DNA from: JAFGXF01 sp963732595
GTDB lineage: Bacteria > Chloroflexota > Anaerolineae > Anaerolineales > Anaerolineaceae
DNA: 64,000 bases
Assembly (NCBI GenBank): GCA_963732595.1
Contig: CAVSZZ010000001.1
Span: 310,001-374,000 of the forward strand
Direction: 5' to 3'
Shown: piece by piece, positions 1 to 9,817 of the stretch
Position numbering within the stretch: the first letter of the stretch is position 1
How the letters are laid out: every line of letters starts with the position of its first letter
Position numbers and translations under genes: made by a program
The notes under the pieces: generated by a model
Databases searched by the model: none
The model's input: only the letters and a program-made list of their open reading frames with translations
What the model was told of the DNA's origin: nothing

Positions 1-2
1 AT

Positions 3-476
3 CGCCCCCAGCGGACATCCTCCCAGCCGCCTGCCCTGTACGGGTTCATCCCCCAAACGCTGTGCGCCGAGAATTTCAGAAAGCTTTCACCGCACGCCAA
101 GCGTGGCGATGGCGACCCGCTGGATATCTGTGTGCTCTGTGAACGCCCGATCACCAAGGCTGAGATCATCCTGCATGCCAAGGTCGTAGGTGGTATCCAG
201 TTGATCGACGATGATGAAGCGGATGACAAGATCGTGGCTGTCCTGCAGACCGATTTTGTTTACGGTCACATGGAGAACCTTTCAGAGCTGCCGCCAGTCC
301 TGGTCGAAAGGCTCGAGCATTACTTCAGCACCTACAAACTCGTACCCGATCACAAGCAGCGCATCTACATCCACGAACACTACAATCAAGCGTATGCGCT
401 TAAAGTCATCCAGGCTGCCATCCAGGATTACCACGAAGTGTTCGGTTTACAGGATCCATCCATCCTCGCCAAATAA
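3..476 (+). CDS. ppa: Inorganic pyrophosphatase, family I, 5' end outside the window
   Basis: This soluble cytoplasmic enzyme would hydrolyse pyrophosphate to two phosphates and so pull biosynthetic reactions forward. The reading frame is open from the first bases of the window, so the N-terminus is missing. The translation contains YGFIPQT and then DGDPLDICVL, which matches the family I signature with its metal-binding aspartates. A second acidic patch (LIDDDEADDK) and the segment YGHMENLSELP also fit the family. About 157 residues remain of a family that usually has 170-220. The gene ends at a TAA 72 bases before the histidine kinase gene. Family assignment is secure from the signature. Upstream context cannot be seen. 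Confidence 0.88.
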   Translation, partial: RPQRTSSQPPALYGFIPQTLCAENFRKLSPHAKRGDGDPLDICVLCERPITKAEIILHAKVVGGIQLIDDDEADDKIVAVLQTDFVYGHMENLSELPPVLVERLEHYFSTYKLVPDHKQRIYIHEHYNQAYALKVIQAAIQDYHEVFGLQDPSILAK

Positions 477-548
477 CCGCCCAGTGCGGATTCCAATACA
501 GGTATAATGATTTCAAAAGGCTGATCGGAGGAACGTGGTGGCGCACGC

Positions 549-1859
549 ATGATGTCTGATCCCAATCCGACCCGTCAGCGCGCAATCGATGAGCTTAAAG
601 CGCTGACCAAAGTTGCAGCAGCATTGGTTTCACCCAAGGATTTACCCGAGCTGCTCCAGGGGGTGATGCAATCCATCATAGAAGCGCTCAAACAAGCCGA
701 TATCGGAACGATCATGCTGTGGGATGAGCCCGGCAGCTGTTTTCGCCCGATCTCAGCATACGGTCTCAATCCAGGGCTTCTCGATGAAATAAAATTACAT
801 GCAGGTGAGTCCATAACCGGTAAGGTGTTCAACTCCGGTCAGGCTTGCCTGTTTTCCACCAGCGGGGATGTGTCTGAAGCCATGTCCGACATGGATCCCC
901 ACACCCGCCAGGTCATGATACGGGCGGCCGGGACAGATGCCATCCCACAATGTGTCATTGCGGCCCCGATCTCCGTGGCTGGGCAAAAATACGGGGTTCT
1001 TATCCTCGAAAGCATTCAAACAGATAATCCTTTTACCGATCAGGATCTCCCTTTTATCCAGACGCTGGCTGATTTAATTGCCCTGGCCGTTGACCGTTCA
1101 AGGCTCGAGATCCGCAATGGGGCGGATCGTGAATCCCTGCGGGTGGATCACCTGAGGAGCGAAGTGCTCGGCACGCTTTCCCATGAGCTTCGCCTGCCAC
1201 TAGCCACCATCCGAGGTTATGCCACGGCCATGCTGCTGGAAGAGGTAACCTGGAGCGAGGATAAGAAATTGGAGTTTCTGCGCCAGATCGAAAGCGCATG
1301 TGATGACATGGATGGCATGTTGAAAGCGATCCTGGATTCTTCCCTGATCGCTGCTGATCAACTGGAGCTGGAGCTGCAGCCCGTGCGTTTGCAGCATGTC
1401 GCCAACGAGATTGCCGGAGAGATCGAATATCGCAGTCCCGCGCATCACCCGGTGGTGGATTTTCCGAGCGACTTTCCGCTCATCTCAGCTGATCTGCACT
1501 GGATCAGGCAGGTATTCCGTAACCTGATCGATAATGCCATAAAATACTCACCCAATGGAGGTCTGATCGTTATCCGGGGTGAAGCCCGCGCTGACGATGT
1601 GGTGGTTAACATCTCCGACCAGGGCGTTGGTATCTCTCCCGAGCATTTGATCCCATTATTTGAAAAATATTTCAGGGTCCGGAATGCTGCCACCCTGCAT
1701 ATCTCCGGAACCGGGTTGGGCCTTCCGATCGCGCGCGCGATCGTTGAGGCACACGCGGGTCATATCTGGGTCGACAGTCATCTCGATGAGGGCACGACCA
1801 TCTCCTTTTCCCTGCCCATTGATCGTAAACAGACCTCTCCAAAGAGGAAGGCGTCATGA
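549..1859 (+). CDS. Sensor histidine kinase with GAF input domain
   Basis: This is the sensor of a two-component pair. Residues about 15-190 look like a GAF domain. A HisKA dimerisation/phosphoacceptor helix follows, with the phosphorylatable His in LGTLSHELRLPLATIRGY. The HATPase domain shows the N box (NLIDNAIKYSPNGG), a G1 box (DQGVGIS) and a G2 box (GTGLGLPIARAI). No transmembrane helix is evident, so it is probably cytoplasmic and senses a small molecule or redox cue through GAF; the ligand is unknown. It starts at ATG-ATG; a GGAGGA lies upstream at 526-531, rather far away. A TATAAT at 503-508 could be the -10 box, without a clear -35 partner. Its last four bases overlap the response regulator start, so the two are translationally coupled. 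Confidence 0.9.
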   Translation: MMSDPNPTRQRAIDELKALTKVAAALVSPKDLPELLQGVMQSIIEALKQADIGTIMLWDEPGSCFRPISAYGLNPGLLDEIKLHAGESITGKVFNSGQACLFSTSGDVSEAMSDMDPHTRQVMIRAAGTDAIPQCVIAAPISVAGQKYGVLILESIQTDNPFTDQDLPFIQTLADLIALAVDRSRLEIRNGADRESLRVDHLRSEVLGTLSHELRLPLATIRGYATAMLLEEVTWSEDKKLEFLRQIESACDDMDGMLKAILDSSLIAADQLELELQPVRLQHVANEIAGEIEYRSPAHHPVVDFPSDFPLISADLHWIRQVFRNLIDNAIKYSPNGGLIVIRGEARADDVVVNISDQGVGISPEHLIPLFEKYFRVRNAATLHISGTGLGLPIARAIVEAHAGHIWVDSHLDEGTTISFSLPIDRKQTSPKRKAS

Positions 1860-2605
1860 CCAAAAAAGAGCGCGTCCTGGTAGTCGATGATGAACCCCGG
1901 CTGATCACCCTGGTACGTGAAATACTCAACGCGACCGGTTATGAGGTTAGCGCCGCCTCAAGCGGCCTGCATGCCATCGAAGCCGTTGCCATCGAAAAGC
2001 CTTCCCTGGTACTCCTGGATATCATGCTGGTCGGCGGTATCGATGGGTATGAGGTCGCCCGCCGTATCCGTCAATTTTCGACAGTCCCGATCATCATGCT
2101 GACAGCCAAGGTCACCGAATCTGATCTGTTGAGAGGCTTCGAGTCAGGCGCCGATGACTATATTACAAAACCATTTTCATCCAAAGAACTGCTCGCACGT
2201 ATCCGGGCGGTATTAAAACGATCCCAGGATGAAAAGGAAAACGCTTCGGATGCTGTGATCGTCTGTGGTTTGCTGAGAATCGAGCTGGCTCGCAGGAGGG
2301 TGACCCTGGAAGGGCACGAGATCAAGCTGACCTCAACCGAATACCGGTTATTACACGAGCTGGTCATCCACCGCAACCAGGTCATGCTGCACGAACAACT
2401 TTTAACCAACATCTGGGGCGAGGAATATCGTGGGGATCTTGAATACCTCCGTACTTATATCCGTCATCTGCGTTCGAAACTCGAGGTAGACCCAACCCAT
2501 CCAAAATTAATCATTCGAAGCCGGGGTGTCGGGTATATGTTCGTTTGCCCTGAATCCGGCGATCTGAAAACACCTGGTCTGGATCAGCGTATTCCAATCT
2601 CCTGA
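1856..2605 (+). CDS. OmpR/PhoB-family response regulator
   Basis: This is the partner of the preceding kinase; the genes overlap in an ATGA. The N-terminal receiver domain (about residues 5-120) has the acidic pair in VVDDEP, the phosphoacceptor Asp in LLDIML, the switch Thr/Ser region (IIMLTAK) and the conserved Lys in YITKPFSSKEL. The C-terminal half (about 135-235) is a winged-helix DNA-binding domain of the OmpR type, with LTSTEYRLLHEL and RTYIRHLRSKLE typical of Trans_reg_C, ending in RGVGYMF. The length of 249 residues is normal. TTCAC-type direct repeats with 11-base spacing lie just downstream, in front of the redox operon, and are a plausible target; that link is inferred. Confidence 0.93.
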   Translation: MTKKERVLVVDDEPRLITLVREILNATGYEVSAASSGLHAIEAVAIEKPSLVLLDIMLVGGIDGYEVARRIRQFSTVPIIMLTAKVTESDLLRGFESGADDYITKPFSSKELLARIRAVLKRSQDEKENASDAVIVCGLLRIELARRRVTLEGHEIKLTSTEYRLLHELVIHRNQVMLHEQLLTNIWGEEYRGDLEYLRTYIRHLRSKLEVDPTHPKLIIRSRGVGYMFVCPESGDLKTPGLDQRIPIS

Positions 2606-2635
2606 TTCCTCTCAGAGTATGTTGAAAGTCGGAAG

Positions 2636-2656
2636 TATTTTCACACTATTTTCACG
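2636..2656 (+). promoter_or_regulatory. Possible binding site for the adjacent OmpR-type regulator
   Basis: TATTTTCAC occurs twice, at 2636-2644 and 2647-2655, exactly 11 bases apart, giving TTCACA-N5-TTCACG. Direct repeats spaced one helical turn apart are the usual form of sites for OmpR/PhoB/PhoP-type regulators. The site lies between the regulator gene and the start of the redox operon, about 150 bases before its first codon. No consensus promoter was recognised nearby. The assignment is inference from spacing only. Confidence 0.35.
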
Positions 2657-2807
2657 TAACGGCATTCCTTTTTCATCCATTCATCACCTGATCGGTCTAA
2701 ACTGAATACTGGCACTCGTCGTCGCAAGACGATGCGATGATACACATCCGCAAGGTTACCGGGTACTACAGCGCAGCGTTTCACCTTGACCAGCAGGAGA
2801 GTGTTGA

Positions 2808-3284
2808 TTGCCAGTTAAAATAGATGAAATTAATGAAATCATCAACAAGGAGGCCGTGGGGGATGGCTCACTGATCGCCGCCCTGGAGGAAATTCAGGAA
2901 CGATTTCGATACCTTCCTGCTGAAGCCTTGATCCTGGCCAGTGAACGTCTGGGGGTGCCGCTTTCCCAGGCATACAGCGTAGCCACCTTTTATAACGCAT
3001 TCAGCCTGAAACCTAAGGGTAAACACTGCCTGCATGTCTGCATGGGCACGGCCTGCCATGTGCGGGGCAGCCCTCAGGTACTCGACCGGCTCGAAGCCAA
3101 ACTGGGGATCAAGGCCGGGCAGACCACCCGTGATCACCTGTTCACACTGGAAACAGTCAACTGCCTGGGTGCCTGCGCGCTTGGACCGATTGTGGTCACG
3201 GATGGCGAATATTCCGGTCAGATGACCACTGTCAAGACCGACCGCTTGATCAAATCCCTGCTGCAGACTGAGGCCGAGGAATGA
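2808..3284 (+). CDS. NADH dehydrogenase subunit E-like [2Fe-2S] protein (HoxE/NuoE/HndA type)
   Basis: This is the first gene of the redox operon and a small partner of an NADH-oxidising diaphorase. The fold is the helical NuoE N-terminus followed by a thioredoxin-like [2Fe-2S] domain. The four cluster cysteines are visible as CMGTAC and CLGAC. The N-terminal helices (ALEEIQERFRYLP, LGVPLSQAYSVATFYNAF) are typical. At 158 residues it has the usual HoxE length. The start is TTG, chosen because AGGAG at 2795-2799 lies 8 bases upstream. One base separates its stop from the next gene. Together with the next two genes it gives the order E-F-U of bidirectional hydrogenase diaphorases, but no hydrogenase subunit is present in the window. 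Confidence 0.88.
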   Translation: MPVKIDEINEIINKEAVGDGSLIAALEEIQERFRYLPAEALILASERLGVPLSQAYSVATFYNAFSLKPKGKHCLHVCMGTACHVRGSPQVLDRLEAKLGIKAGQTTRDHLFTLETVNCLGACALGPIVVTDGEYSGQMTTVKTDRLIKSLLQTEAEE

Positions 3285-3285
3285 C

Positions 3286-5152
3286 ATGGTTGCTTTAACC
3301 TCGCCCACTGAATTGGATAGTCTGCGTTCGAAACTGTCTGAAATTTACACACCGGATTTGCCTTGCATCACCGTCTGTGGTGGGACAGGCTGCCGGGTCT
3401 ATGGAAGCGAAAAAGTCTGGGAGGCATTTCGCCAGGAGCTGGCCACCCGTAAAGTGGCCGCCGGGCTGACCATGGACGTGAAAGTCACCGGTTGTCATGG
3501 TTTCTGTGAAAAAGGGCCCCTGGTTGTCATCAGACCACAGGGGATTTTTTATTCGCACGTCAAGGTCGAAGATGTTCCTGAGATCATCACCGAAACCATC
3601 CTGGGCGGTAAATTAGTCGAGCGATTGCTTTACGTTGACCCCCAGAGTGGAGACAAAGTCGCACACGAGAAGGAGATCCCTTTTTACAAGAACCAGTACC
3701 GGCTCATCCTGAACCTCAATGGCGATCTTGATCCCCTGCAGATCGATGAGTATATTGCGCGCGACGGATACAGTTCCCTGGCAAGGGCCCTGGTAAAAAT
3801 GAGCCCGGATGAAGTGATCGCCACCATAAAAGCTTCCGGGCTGCGCGGGCGTGGCGGGGCAGGCTTTCCGACCGGGATAAAATGGGAGCTTTGCCGGAAT
3901 AACGTTAAGAAGATTGGCACAGGCTTCATCATATGCAACGCAGACGAGGGAGACCCGGGTGCCTATATGGATCGCTCGATCATGGAGGGCAACCCGCACC
4001 GCGTAATCGAAGGCATGTTGATCGGTGCTTATGCCATGGGGGTTCATCAGGGATACGTGTATATCCGGAATGAGTATCCTCTGGCCGTGAAGCATCTGAG
4101 ACAGGCCATCTCACAGGCTCGCGAATATAACCTGCTGGGAAAGGACATCCTGGGGACAGGTTTCGAATTCGATCTGCATGTCAAACTGGGCAGCGGCGCC
4201 TTCGTGTGTGGTGAAGAAACAGCCCTGATTGCATCCATCGAGGGGCGGGTCGGAGAGCCACGCCCGCGTCCTCCCTACCCGGCAGAATCCGGCCTGTGGG
4301 GAAAACCAACCAACATCAATAATGTAAAAAGCTGGTCATCCATTCCGATCATCATCGATCACGGGGCAGACTGGTATGCCGGGATCGGTACAGAAAACAG
4401 CAAGGGTACGATGATCTTTTCCATCGTGGGAAAAATCAATAATACCGGCCTGGTTGAAGTACCCATGGGCATCACCCTGAGAAAGCTGATCTTCGATATC
4501 GGCGGCGGCATTCCGAATGGGAAGCACATTAAAGCCGCCCAGCTTGGTGGTCCATCAGGAGGTTGTTTGCCAGCTGAGCACCTGGATGTGCCGATCGACT
4601 ACGCATCCCTGACCGAGTTGGGAGCCATCATGGGCTCCGGCGGGCTTGTCATTGCAGATGAAGATACCTGCATGGTGGATTTTGCCCGCTATTTCATGCA
4701 TTTCACCCAGGAAGAATCCTGTGGGAAATGCGTCCCCTGTCGCATTGGGACGAAAGCCATGCTGTCCACGCTCGAACGGATTTGCTGCCGGCGAAGGCCA
4801 CCCGGGAGATATCGATTATCTGCTCGAGCTGGCCGAGACCATTAAAAGCAGCTCGCTCTGTGCCCTGGGGCAGACAGCTCCCAACCCGGTTTTAACTACC
4901 CTGCGCTATTTCCGGGATGAATATGAAGCTCATATCAATGAAAAACGCTGTCCCGCCAAAGTATGTAAAGGTTTGATCACCTATACGATCCAAGCGGAAA
5001 AATGCACCGGCTGCATGGTCTGCCTGCGCAACTGCACCAGCGGCGCGATCAGCGGCGAGAAACAGAAGGCCCACACTATCGACCCTGACCTTTGTTCACG
5101 TTGCGGTGTGTGCATCAACCTGTGTAAATTCGAGGCGATCAGTGTTCAATAA
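3286..5152 (+). CDS. NADH dehydrogenase subunit F-like flavoprotein (HoxF/NuoF/HndC type), apparent frameshift
   Basis: This is the NADH- and FMN-binding subunit of the diaphorase. Order of domains: a thioredoxin-like [2Fe-2S] domain (CGGTGC, then VTGCHGFCEKGP), the NuoF core with the glycine-rich GLRGRGGAGFPTG and NADEGDPGAYMDRS, an SLBB-like part, the [4Fe-4S] site ESCGKCVPCRIGT, and a C-terminal 2x[4Fe-4S] ferredoxin (CTGCMVCLRNC and CSRCGVCINLC). The frame breaks in TGCTGCC near 4786. Dropping one T restores LERICAGEGHPGDIDYLLEL, the expected NuoF sequence, and the protein then continues to the stop at 5152 with about 621 residues. The first part alone would end after 519 residues with a nonsense tail. 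The extra base is probably an error. The ferredoxin tail resembles HndC/HydB of electron-bifurcating enzymes. Confidence 0.88.
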
Positions 5153-5164
5153 TGGAGGTGTGAC

Positions 5165-5860
5165 TTGATCCACCTGACGATCGATGACAGGCAAATTGAA
5201 ACTGCCGAAGACAGGAGCCTGCTGGAGGCCTGTCGTGAGAATGGCATTTACATACCCACGCTCTGTTATCACCCGGCGCTAGAGCCCTATGGCGCCTGCC
5301 GCCTGTGTGTGGTTGAGCTGACGGTTCCCAATCGGAAGCCGCGGCTGGTGGCATCCTGCGTTTACCCGTGTGAAGAGGGGGCGGTGGTTAAGACGAACAC
5401 CGAACTCGTTCAGCGCAGCCGCCGTGTCACAGCTGAATTGATACTGGCCGGCTCATACGATACCGCTGAAGCTCTGGCGATTGGAAAAGAGTTGGGAGTC
5501 ACGGAAATACGTTACAAGCTGCCGGAAGAAAATGCCTGTGTCTTGTGCGGTTTGTGTGTTCGAGCCTGTCATGAGATCGTGGGCGTGAGTGCCATCAGCG
5601 TCATACAACGCGGTATCTCCAAAAAAGTGGCCACCCCATTCCAGGTAAAATCCTCGCGCTGTATTGGGTGTGGAACCTGTGTCCTGGTCTGCCCAACCGG
5701 CGCCTTTAAGTTCGACTCTGTGACCGGGTTTCAATATGTTTCGCCTTCCCAGTCCTCCTACCGGCTCGGATACTACCGGATGGGGGGAGAACTGGACCTG
5801 CATCCAACTTTCGAGCAAGATATCCCTTCCCTGTTGGCCAACCCAAAGGAGGCTGAATAA
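5165..5860 (+). CDS. HoxU/NuoG-N-terminal-like iron-sulfur protein
   Basis: This is an electron-transfer subunit of 231 residues, the usual length of HoxU rather than full NuoG or [FeFe]-hydrogenase. An N-terminal plant-type [2Fe-2S] domain is seen with CYHPALEPYGACRLC and a following Cys (ASCVYPC). A His/Cys [4Fe-4S] region and then a 2x[4Fe-4S] ferredoxin follow (CVLCGLCVRAC and CIGCGTCVLVCP). No catalytic H-cluster or molybdopterin domain follows, so it is a pure wire between the diaphorase and partners. The start is TTG; GGAGGTG at 5154-5160 precedes it closely. The next ATG (HdrA) is only 3 bases after its stop. Confidence 0.87.
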   Translation: MIHLTIDDRQIETAEDRSLLEACRENGIYIPTLCYHPALEPYGACRLCVVELTVPNRKPRLVASCVYPCEEGAVVKTNTELVQRSRRVTAELILAGSYDTAEALAIGKELGVTEIRYKLPEENACVLCGLCVRACHEIVGVSAISVIQRGISKKVATPFQVKSSRCIGCGTCVLVCPTGAFKFDSVTGFQYVSPSQSSYRLGYYRMGGELDLHPTFEQDIPSLLANPKEAE

Positions 5861-5863
5861 TCC

Positions 5864-7944
5864 ATGGGTGAGATCAGCATGCAGGAAAAGAACCGGATCG
5901 GGGTTTTCATCTGTGAGTGTGGGGGCCGTATCGAGGGGAAGATCGATACCAGCGAACTGCAAAGGCAACTCAATCAGCTGGATGGCGTGGCATATATCTG
6001 CACACGAAGCATATCCCTGCAGTAAAGACGGGCAGGCGCGGATGCAAAAAGCCGTCGCTGACCATTCATTGGATCGCATCCTCCTGGCTGGCTGTACGCC
6101 CCGCCTGATCGAAAAGCTGTTCCAACGAACCGTCAGATCAGCTGGAGTCGATCCAGACCTCCTGCAAATCGTGGATATCCGCGAGCAAGTTGCCTACGTT
6201 CACAGCGATCCCGAAATTGCCTTGCAGAAGGCAACCAACCTGATCGAGATGGGTGTGGCGCGCCTGATGGCTTCATCCGGATCACAAGCTCACCAAAGTC
6301 CGATCATTCAAAAAACACTTGTGATCGGCAGCGGTCTCGGTTCACTGACGGCCGCCCTGGTTCTGGCTGAACAGGGGGTCCAGCTCCTGATCGTTGAAGA
6401 AACGGGAGCATTGGCCAGTGGATCTCACAGTTTGGATGGGAATACGAACCAGGCGATCATTGAAAAGTGTGAGCAAGTCCTCAATCATCCCATGATCGAG
6501 GTCTTTTTCAATTCCAGGATACTTGAGGTCACAGGTCACCCTGGAGAATACAAGGTGACGATTCAACACGGTGATGGGGTAACTCAATTCGAGACCGGTT
6601 CGATCATTGTCAACAATGGCACACAAATTAAAACCCCCGGCTCAGGCCGCTGGTATGACCGTTTGAGAGTTAAATCGCAGTTTGAGTTTGAAGCAGAACT
6701 CAAACTGGCAGCTGATACCGGGCAGAAACTTGCCGTGAAGGATGTCGTCATGATCTTCTGTGCGGATGAAGCTCAGATCGAGCATTGCTCGCGTGTTTGC
6801 TGCAACGCCGGTATCCGCCAGGCACTCAGGGTGAAGGAACTAAATCCGCGATGCCAATGTCACCATCCTGTTCCGTGAAATCTATCTGGGCGGTATCGGT
6901 GAGGATTACGAAGCCGAGTTGGTGCGCGCCCGCAGCCTGGGTGTGACATTCTTCCGTTACCGGCGTGAAGCGCCACCATCGATTGGGGAGACGATCGATG
7001 TGATCGACACCCTGACCGGTGAACCTGTCAAATTAACCTGTGATCGGGTTGTATTGAGCATGCCGGTCATCCCCCAGGAGAATTCCAAAACACTTTCTGC
7101 CCTGCTCGGGCTCCCGCTCGATGAATCCGGTTTTATGGCCGAACCCAGGGTTCGTCTGAAACCGGATCGCTTTCTCGAATCCGGTATTTTCGTGTTGGGC
7201 AGCGCACAACAACCGGCCGATTCAGAGGAAGCACTCTTCCAGGCTTACCTGATCGCCGCACGGGCCCAACGCTTCCTTAAACAAAAAAACATCACCCTGG
7301 AAACGCCGGTAGCCGCTATCGATCCGAAGATCTGCACGGGTTGCGGGAATTGCCCACAGGTGTGTCCAACCAATGCCATCAGGCTGGAAAAACAGGAGGG
7401 CATCCTCTCACTTTCTGAAGTCGATGAATTGAATTGCATCGGGTGTGGAAATTGTGTTGTGGTCTGCCCGGTGAAAGCCATCAGCCTGCCCGGTTGGGAT
7501 AACGTGGAAATCCCGGCTCAGATCAGTGCCGCCTTGAAACCGAAACAGAACGACTCGCTTAAAGTGGTCGCCCTGACCTGTGAGTGGAGTGCGTATGGTG
7601 CTGCCGATATGGCCGGCGCCCGCCATCTGCCCTACCCTTCTGATGTAATTATCATGCGCATGAACTGCTCAGCCCGCTTTGATCCATATCATATCCTGTG
7701 GGCATTTCTCAATGGGGCAGATGGCGTTTTCCTGGGTGCCTGCCCGGTGGGCGATTGCCATTACGGGATTGGCAATCTCTATGCCCGGGAACGGGTTGAC
7801 AAACTTCAGACTGAACTTAAAGCGCATGGGATCGATCCGCGCAGACTGCGGTTGGAGTACATCACGGTCGATGATGGGGAGAAATTCTCGCGGGACATCA
7901 CCGATTTTGTCAAACAATTGAAAACGGATATCAAGAAAAAATGA
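5864..7944 (+). CDS. hdrA: HdrA-like FAD/iron-sulfur protein fused to an MvhD-like domain, two apparent frameshifts
   Basis: HdrA proteins carry the bifurcating FAD of heterodisulfide-reductase-type complexes. The N-terminus shows VFICECGG and then CSKDGQ. Next come the segment LAGCTPRLIEKLFQ, a Rossmann motif (VIGSGLGSLTAALVLAEQG), two ferredoxin motifs (CTGCGNCPQVCP, CIGCGNCVVVCP) and a C-terminal MvhD/FlpD domain (MNCSARFDP, GACPVGDCHYGIGN). The frame is broken twice by one extra base: near 5999 (TATATCTGCAC; removal gives VAYIAHEAYPCSKDGQ) and near 6843 in an A run (removal gives VKELIRDANVTILFREI). Corrected length is about 692 residues. HdrA fused to MvhD normally receives electrons from a hydrogenase or dehydrogenase; here the HoxEFU-like genes sit directly upstream. 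HdrB and HdrC are absent from the window. Confidence 0.87.
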
Positions 7945-7979
7945 ATCTTAAACATCGTTTTTCAGATTAGGAGGAAGAA

Positions 7980-9146
7980 ATGGCGACACGCCTGGAACCC
8001 GAAGTCTGGTCGCTCGACAATTGTGCAGCCTGTGGGATGTGTGTGGCAGCCTGCTCCAAACAGGTGCTGGCCTGGGAGGGAGGCGATCACCCGGTCTTGC
8101 AGGATCGCATAAAAACGGTGGGGTATACCAAAAGCCACCTTGACAGCTGCACTTTCTGTCAACATCTCTGCGAGGAGGTCTGCCCCCGCCTGGAACACTG
8201 GTTACCATTTGAACCCAGATTGACCCTGGCAGCCAGTGCCCGGGCTCCCCTGAAATCCGGGGCACCCGGCGATGTCATCCGTGCGATCCTCACCACTGCC
8301 CGCAGTGCCGGCCTGATCGATGGTGTGGTCATGCTGGATATCGATCCGTGGGAATTAAAACCAACAGCGCGGGTTGCTTCCTCTGTGGAAGATATCGTCA
8401 GGGCGGTCGGACCCCAGTATCTATGGGCGCCGGTCTTCGATGCCTTGAATGAGGCTGTCTTCGTTCACCACATGGAAAATATTGCGGTGGTCGGAACGCC
8501 CTGCGCAGCCCAGGCCGTTCGAAAGCTCAAGCTGTCACAGAATCCACGCCTGAAACCTTATCAATCCGCCATCCGCTTGACGGTGAGCATGTTCTGCACG
8601 GGGATGTACAAACCGGAAATGATCACGAACCTGCTGACCAAGCGTTTGAATATCGCTCCGGAACAGGTGAAGCGATTGGAAGTCTCACCGGATCGGGAAT
8701 CATTGCGCGTCGTCCTCTGGGATGGGAGCCAGCAGACGATCAAGCGGGAGCAAGCCGAGAGTTTTTCCAAACCAGGCTGTGGCAGCTGCGATGACTACCT
8801 GGGCGAATCAGCTGACATCGCAGTCGGGACCCTGGGCGCGCCGGAGAATTACTCCACCCTGATCGCACGCACCCGGACCGGCGAGATCTTCCTCCGGAAT
8901 GCCACCCAGATGAACCTGCTCGAGACCACCCACCAGGTGGATGAAGACCTGCTGGCTGCAGCGTCTGCCGAGAAGGACCGGCGGACACGCGCCCAGGCTT
9001 TTAAGGACCTTCAAATACTGATGCTGGATGGACTGGCCGACCCCCTGAAACGCAATGATGCCATCCAACTCTTTACCAAACTGTACCGGACCCCATCCCG
9101 GACCGGCGAAACCAGTTCCATTCGCAGCGGCTGCACGGGATGCTAA
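7980..9146 (+). CDS. FrhB/FdhB-like flavin and iron-sulfur oxidoreductase subunit
   Basis: This resembles the beta subunit of coenzyme F420 hydrogenases and related enzymes, which hold FAD and pass electrons between a two-electron carrier and iron-sulfur clusters. The N-terminal ferredoxin motifs are CAACGMCVAAC and CTFCQHLCEEVCP. Family motifs GTPCAAQAVRKL, MFCTGMYKPE and GCGSCDDYLGESADIAVG with ARTRTGE follow. Length is 388 residues. AGGAGGAAG lies just before the ATG. FrhB relatives occur in F420-dependent glutamate synthases, so the position next to two glutamate-synthase domains is meaningful. Whether the carrier here is F420, NAD(P)H or ferredoxin cannot be told from sequence. Confidence 0.85.
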   Translation: MATRLEPEVWSLDNCAACGMCVAACSKQVLAWEGGDHPVLQDRIKTVGYTKSHLDSCTFCQHLCEEVCPRLEHWLPFEPRLTLAASARAPLKSGAPGDVIRAILTTARSAGLIDGVVMLDIDPWELKPTARVASSVEDIVRAVGPQYLWAPVFDALNEAVFVHHMENIAVVGTPCAAQAVRKLKLSQNPRLKPYQSAIRLTVSMFCTGMYKPEMITNLLTKRLNIAPEQVKRLEVSPDRESLRVVLWDGSQQTIKREQAESFSKPGCGSCDDYLGESADIAVGTLGAPENYSTLIARTRTGEIFLRNATQMNLLETTHQVDEDLLAAASAEKDRRTRAQAFKDLQILMLDGLADPLKRNDAIQLFTKLYRTPSRTGETSSIRSGCTGC

Positions 9147-9157
9147 GGAGTTGAATC

Positions 9158-9808
9158 ATGGATATCCTGGATGCTCAATCAAAAGACTTGAAGACGATCA
9201 ATCATCAAATCAAAACGTCTTTGAACGGGACGCCGCTCAAGGTCAAGAACATCTCGAAACTGCATGGGGTGGCTGCCGGTCTGAAGCATGGTGAACTGCA
9301 GGTGGAAGGTAATGCCGGTGATTACCTCGGCGTTTTGAATGCCGGGGCGACCATCCGGGTCAGCAAGAATGCAGCCAAATACCTGGCGGATAACATGACC
9401 AGCGGCACGGTCATCATTGAAGGCAATGCCGACTACGGCGCCGGGGCATACTGTTATGGCGGCACGATCGTCATTCGCGGCTCGGCAGGCGATTTCACGG
9501 GAACCATGAATAAAGGAGCCACCATCATCGTGGCCGGTGATGTCGGTGACGAAGCCGGGACCTACATGCTCAAGGGTGACCTGGTGGTGGTCGGAAATGC
9601 CGGTCACAACTTCGCCAATTACCTGATTCGCGGGAATGTCTACCTGGGCGGTGAATGCAAGAGCTACGGTCACAACACAAAACTGGAACCCCTGACCGAG
9701 CATGATATCGCTGCATTGCGCGGTTATTTTGAGGTTTACCAGATCAAATCCGATCCATCCACGTTTAAAAAGATCGTGGCGGCTTCAGAGAAGCCGTTCT
9801 ACCACTAG
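9158..9808 (+). CDS. Glutamate synthase GXGXG (beta-helix) domain protein
   Basis: This free-standing protein corresponds to the C-terminal right-handed beta-helix of the glutamate synthase large subunit, as in split archaeal-type GltB or GlxC. Repeated turns with G-x-x-G patterns are visible: EGNAGDYLGVLNAGATIRV, EGNADYGAGAYCYGGTIVI, RGSAGDFTGTMNKGATIIV and VGDEAGTYMLKGDLVVVG. Length is 216 residues. AAGGAG precedes the ATG. In full enzymes this domain is structural and helps hold the other domains; it is not catalytic. It is followed after 9 bases by the FMN domain gene, as expected for a split enzyme. Confidence 0.9.
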   Translation: MDILDAQSKDLKTINHQIKTSLNGTPLKVKNISKLHGVAAGLKHGELQVEGNAGDYLGVLNAGATIRVSKNAAKYLADNMTSGTVIIEGNADYGAGAYCYGGTIVIRGSAGDFTGTMNKGATIIVAGDVGDEAGTYMLKGDLVVVGNAGHNFANYLIRGNVYLGGECKSYGHNTKLEPLTEHDIAALRGYFEVYQIKSDPSTFKKIVAASEKPFYH

Positions 9809-9817
9809 GAGGTCACG

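Noticed and set aside
4786..6843. Programmed ribosomal frameshifting in the HoxF- and HdrA-like genes
   Set aside because: The sites differ from each other, lack a common slippery sequence or pseudoknot, and similar breaks occur in unrelated genes of the window.
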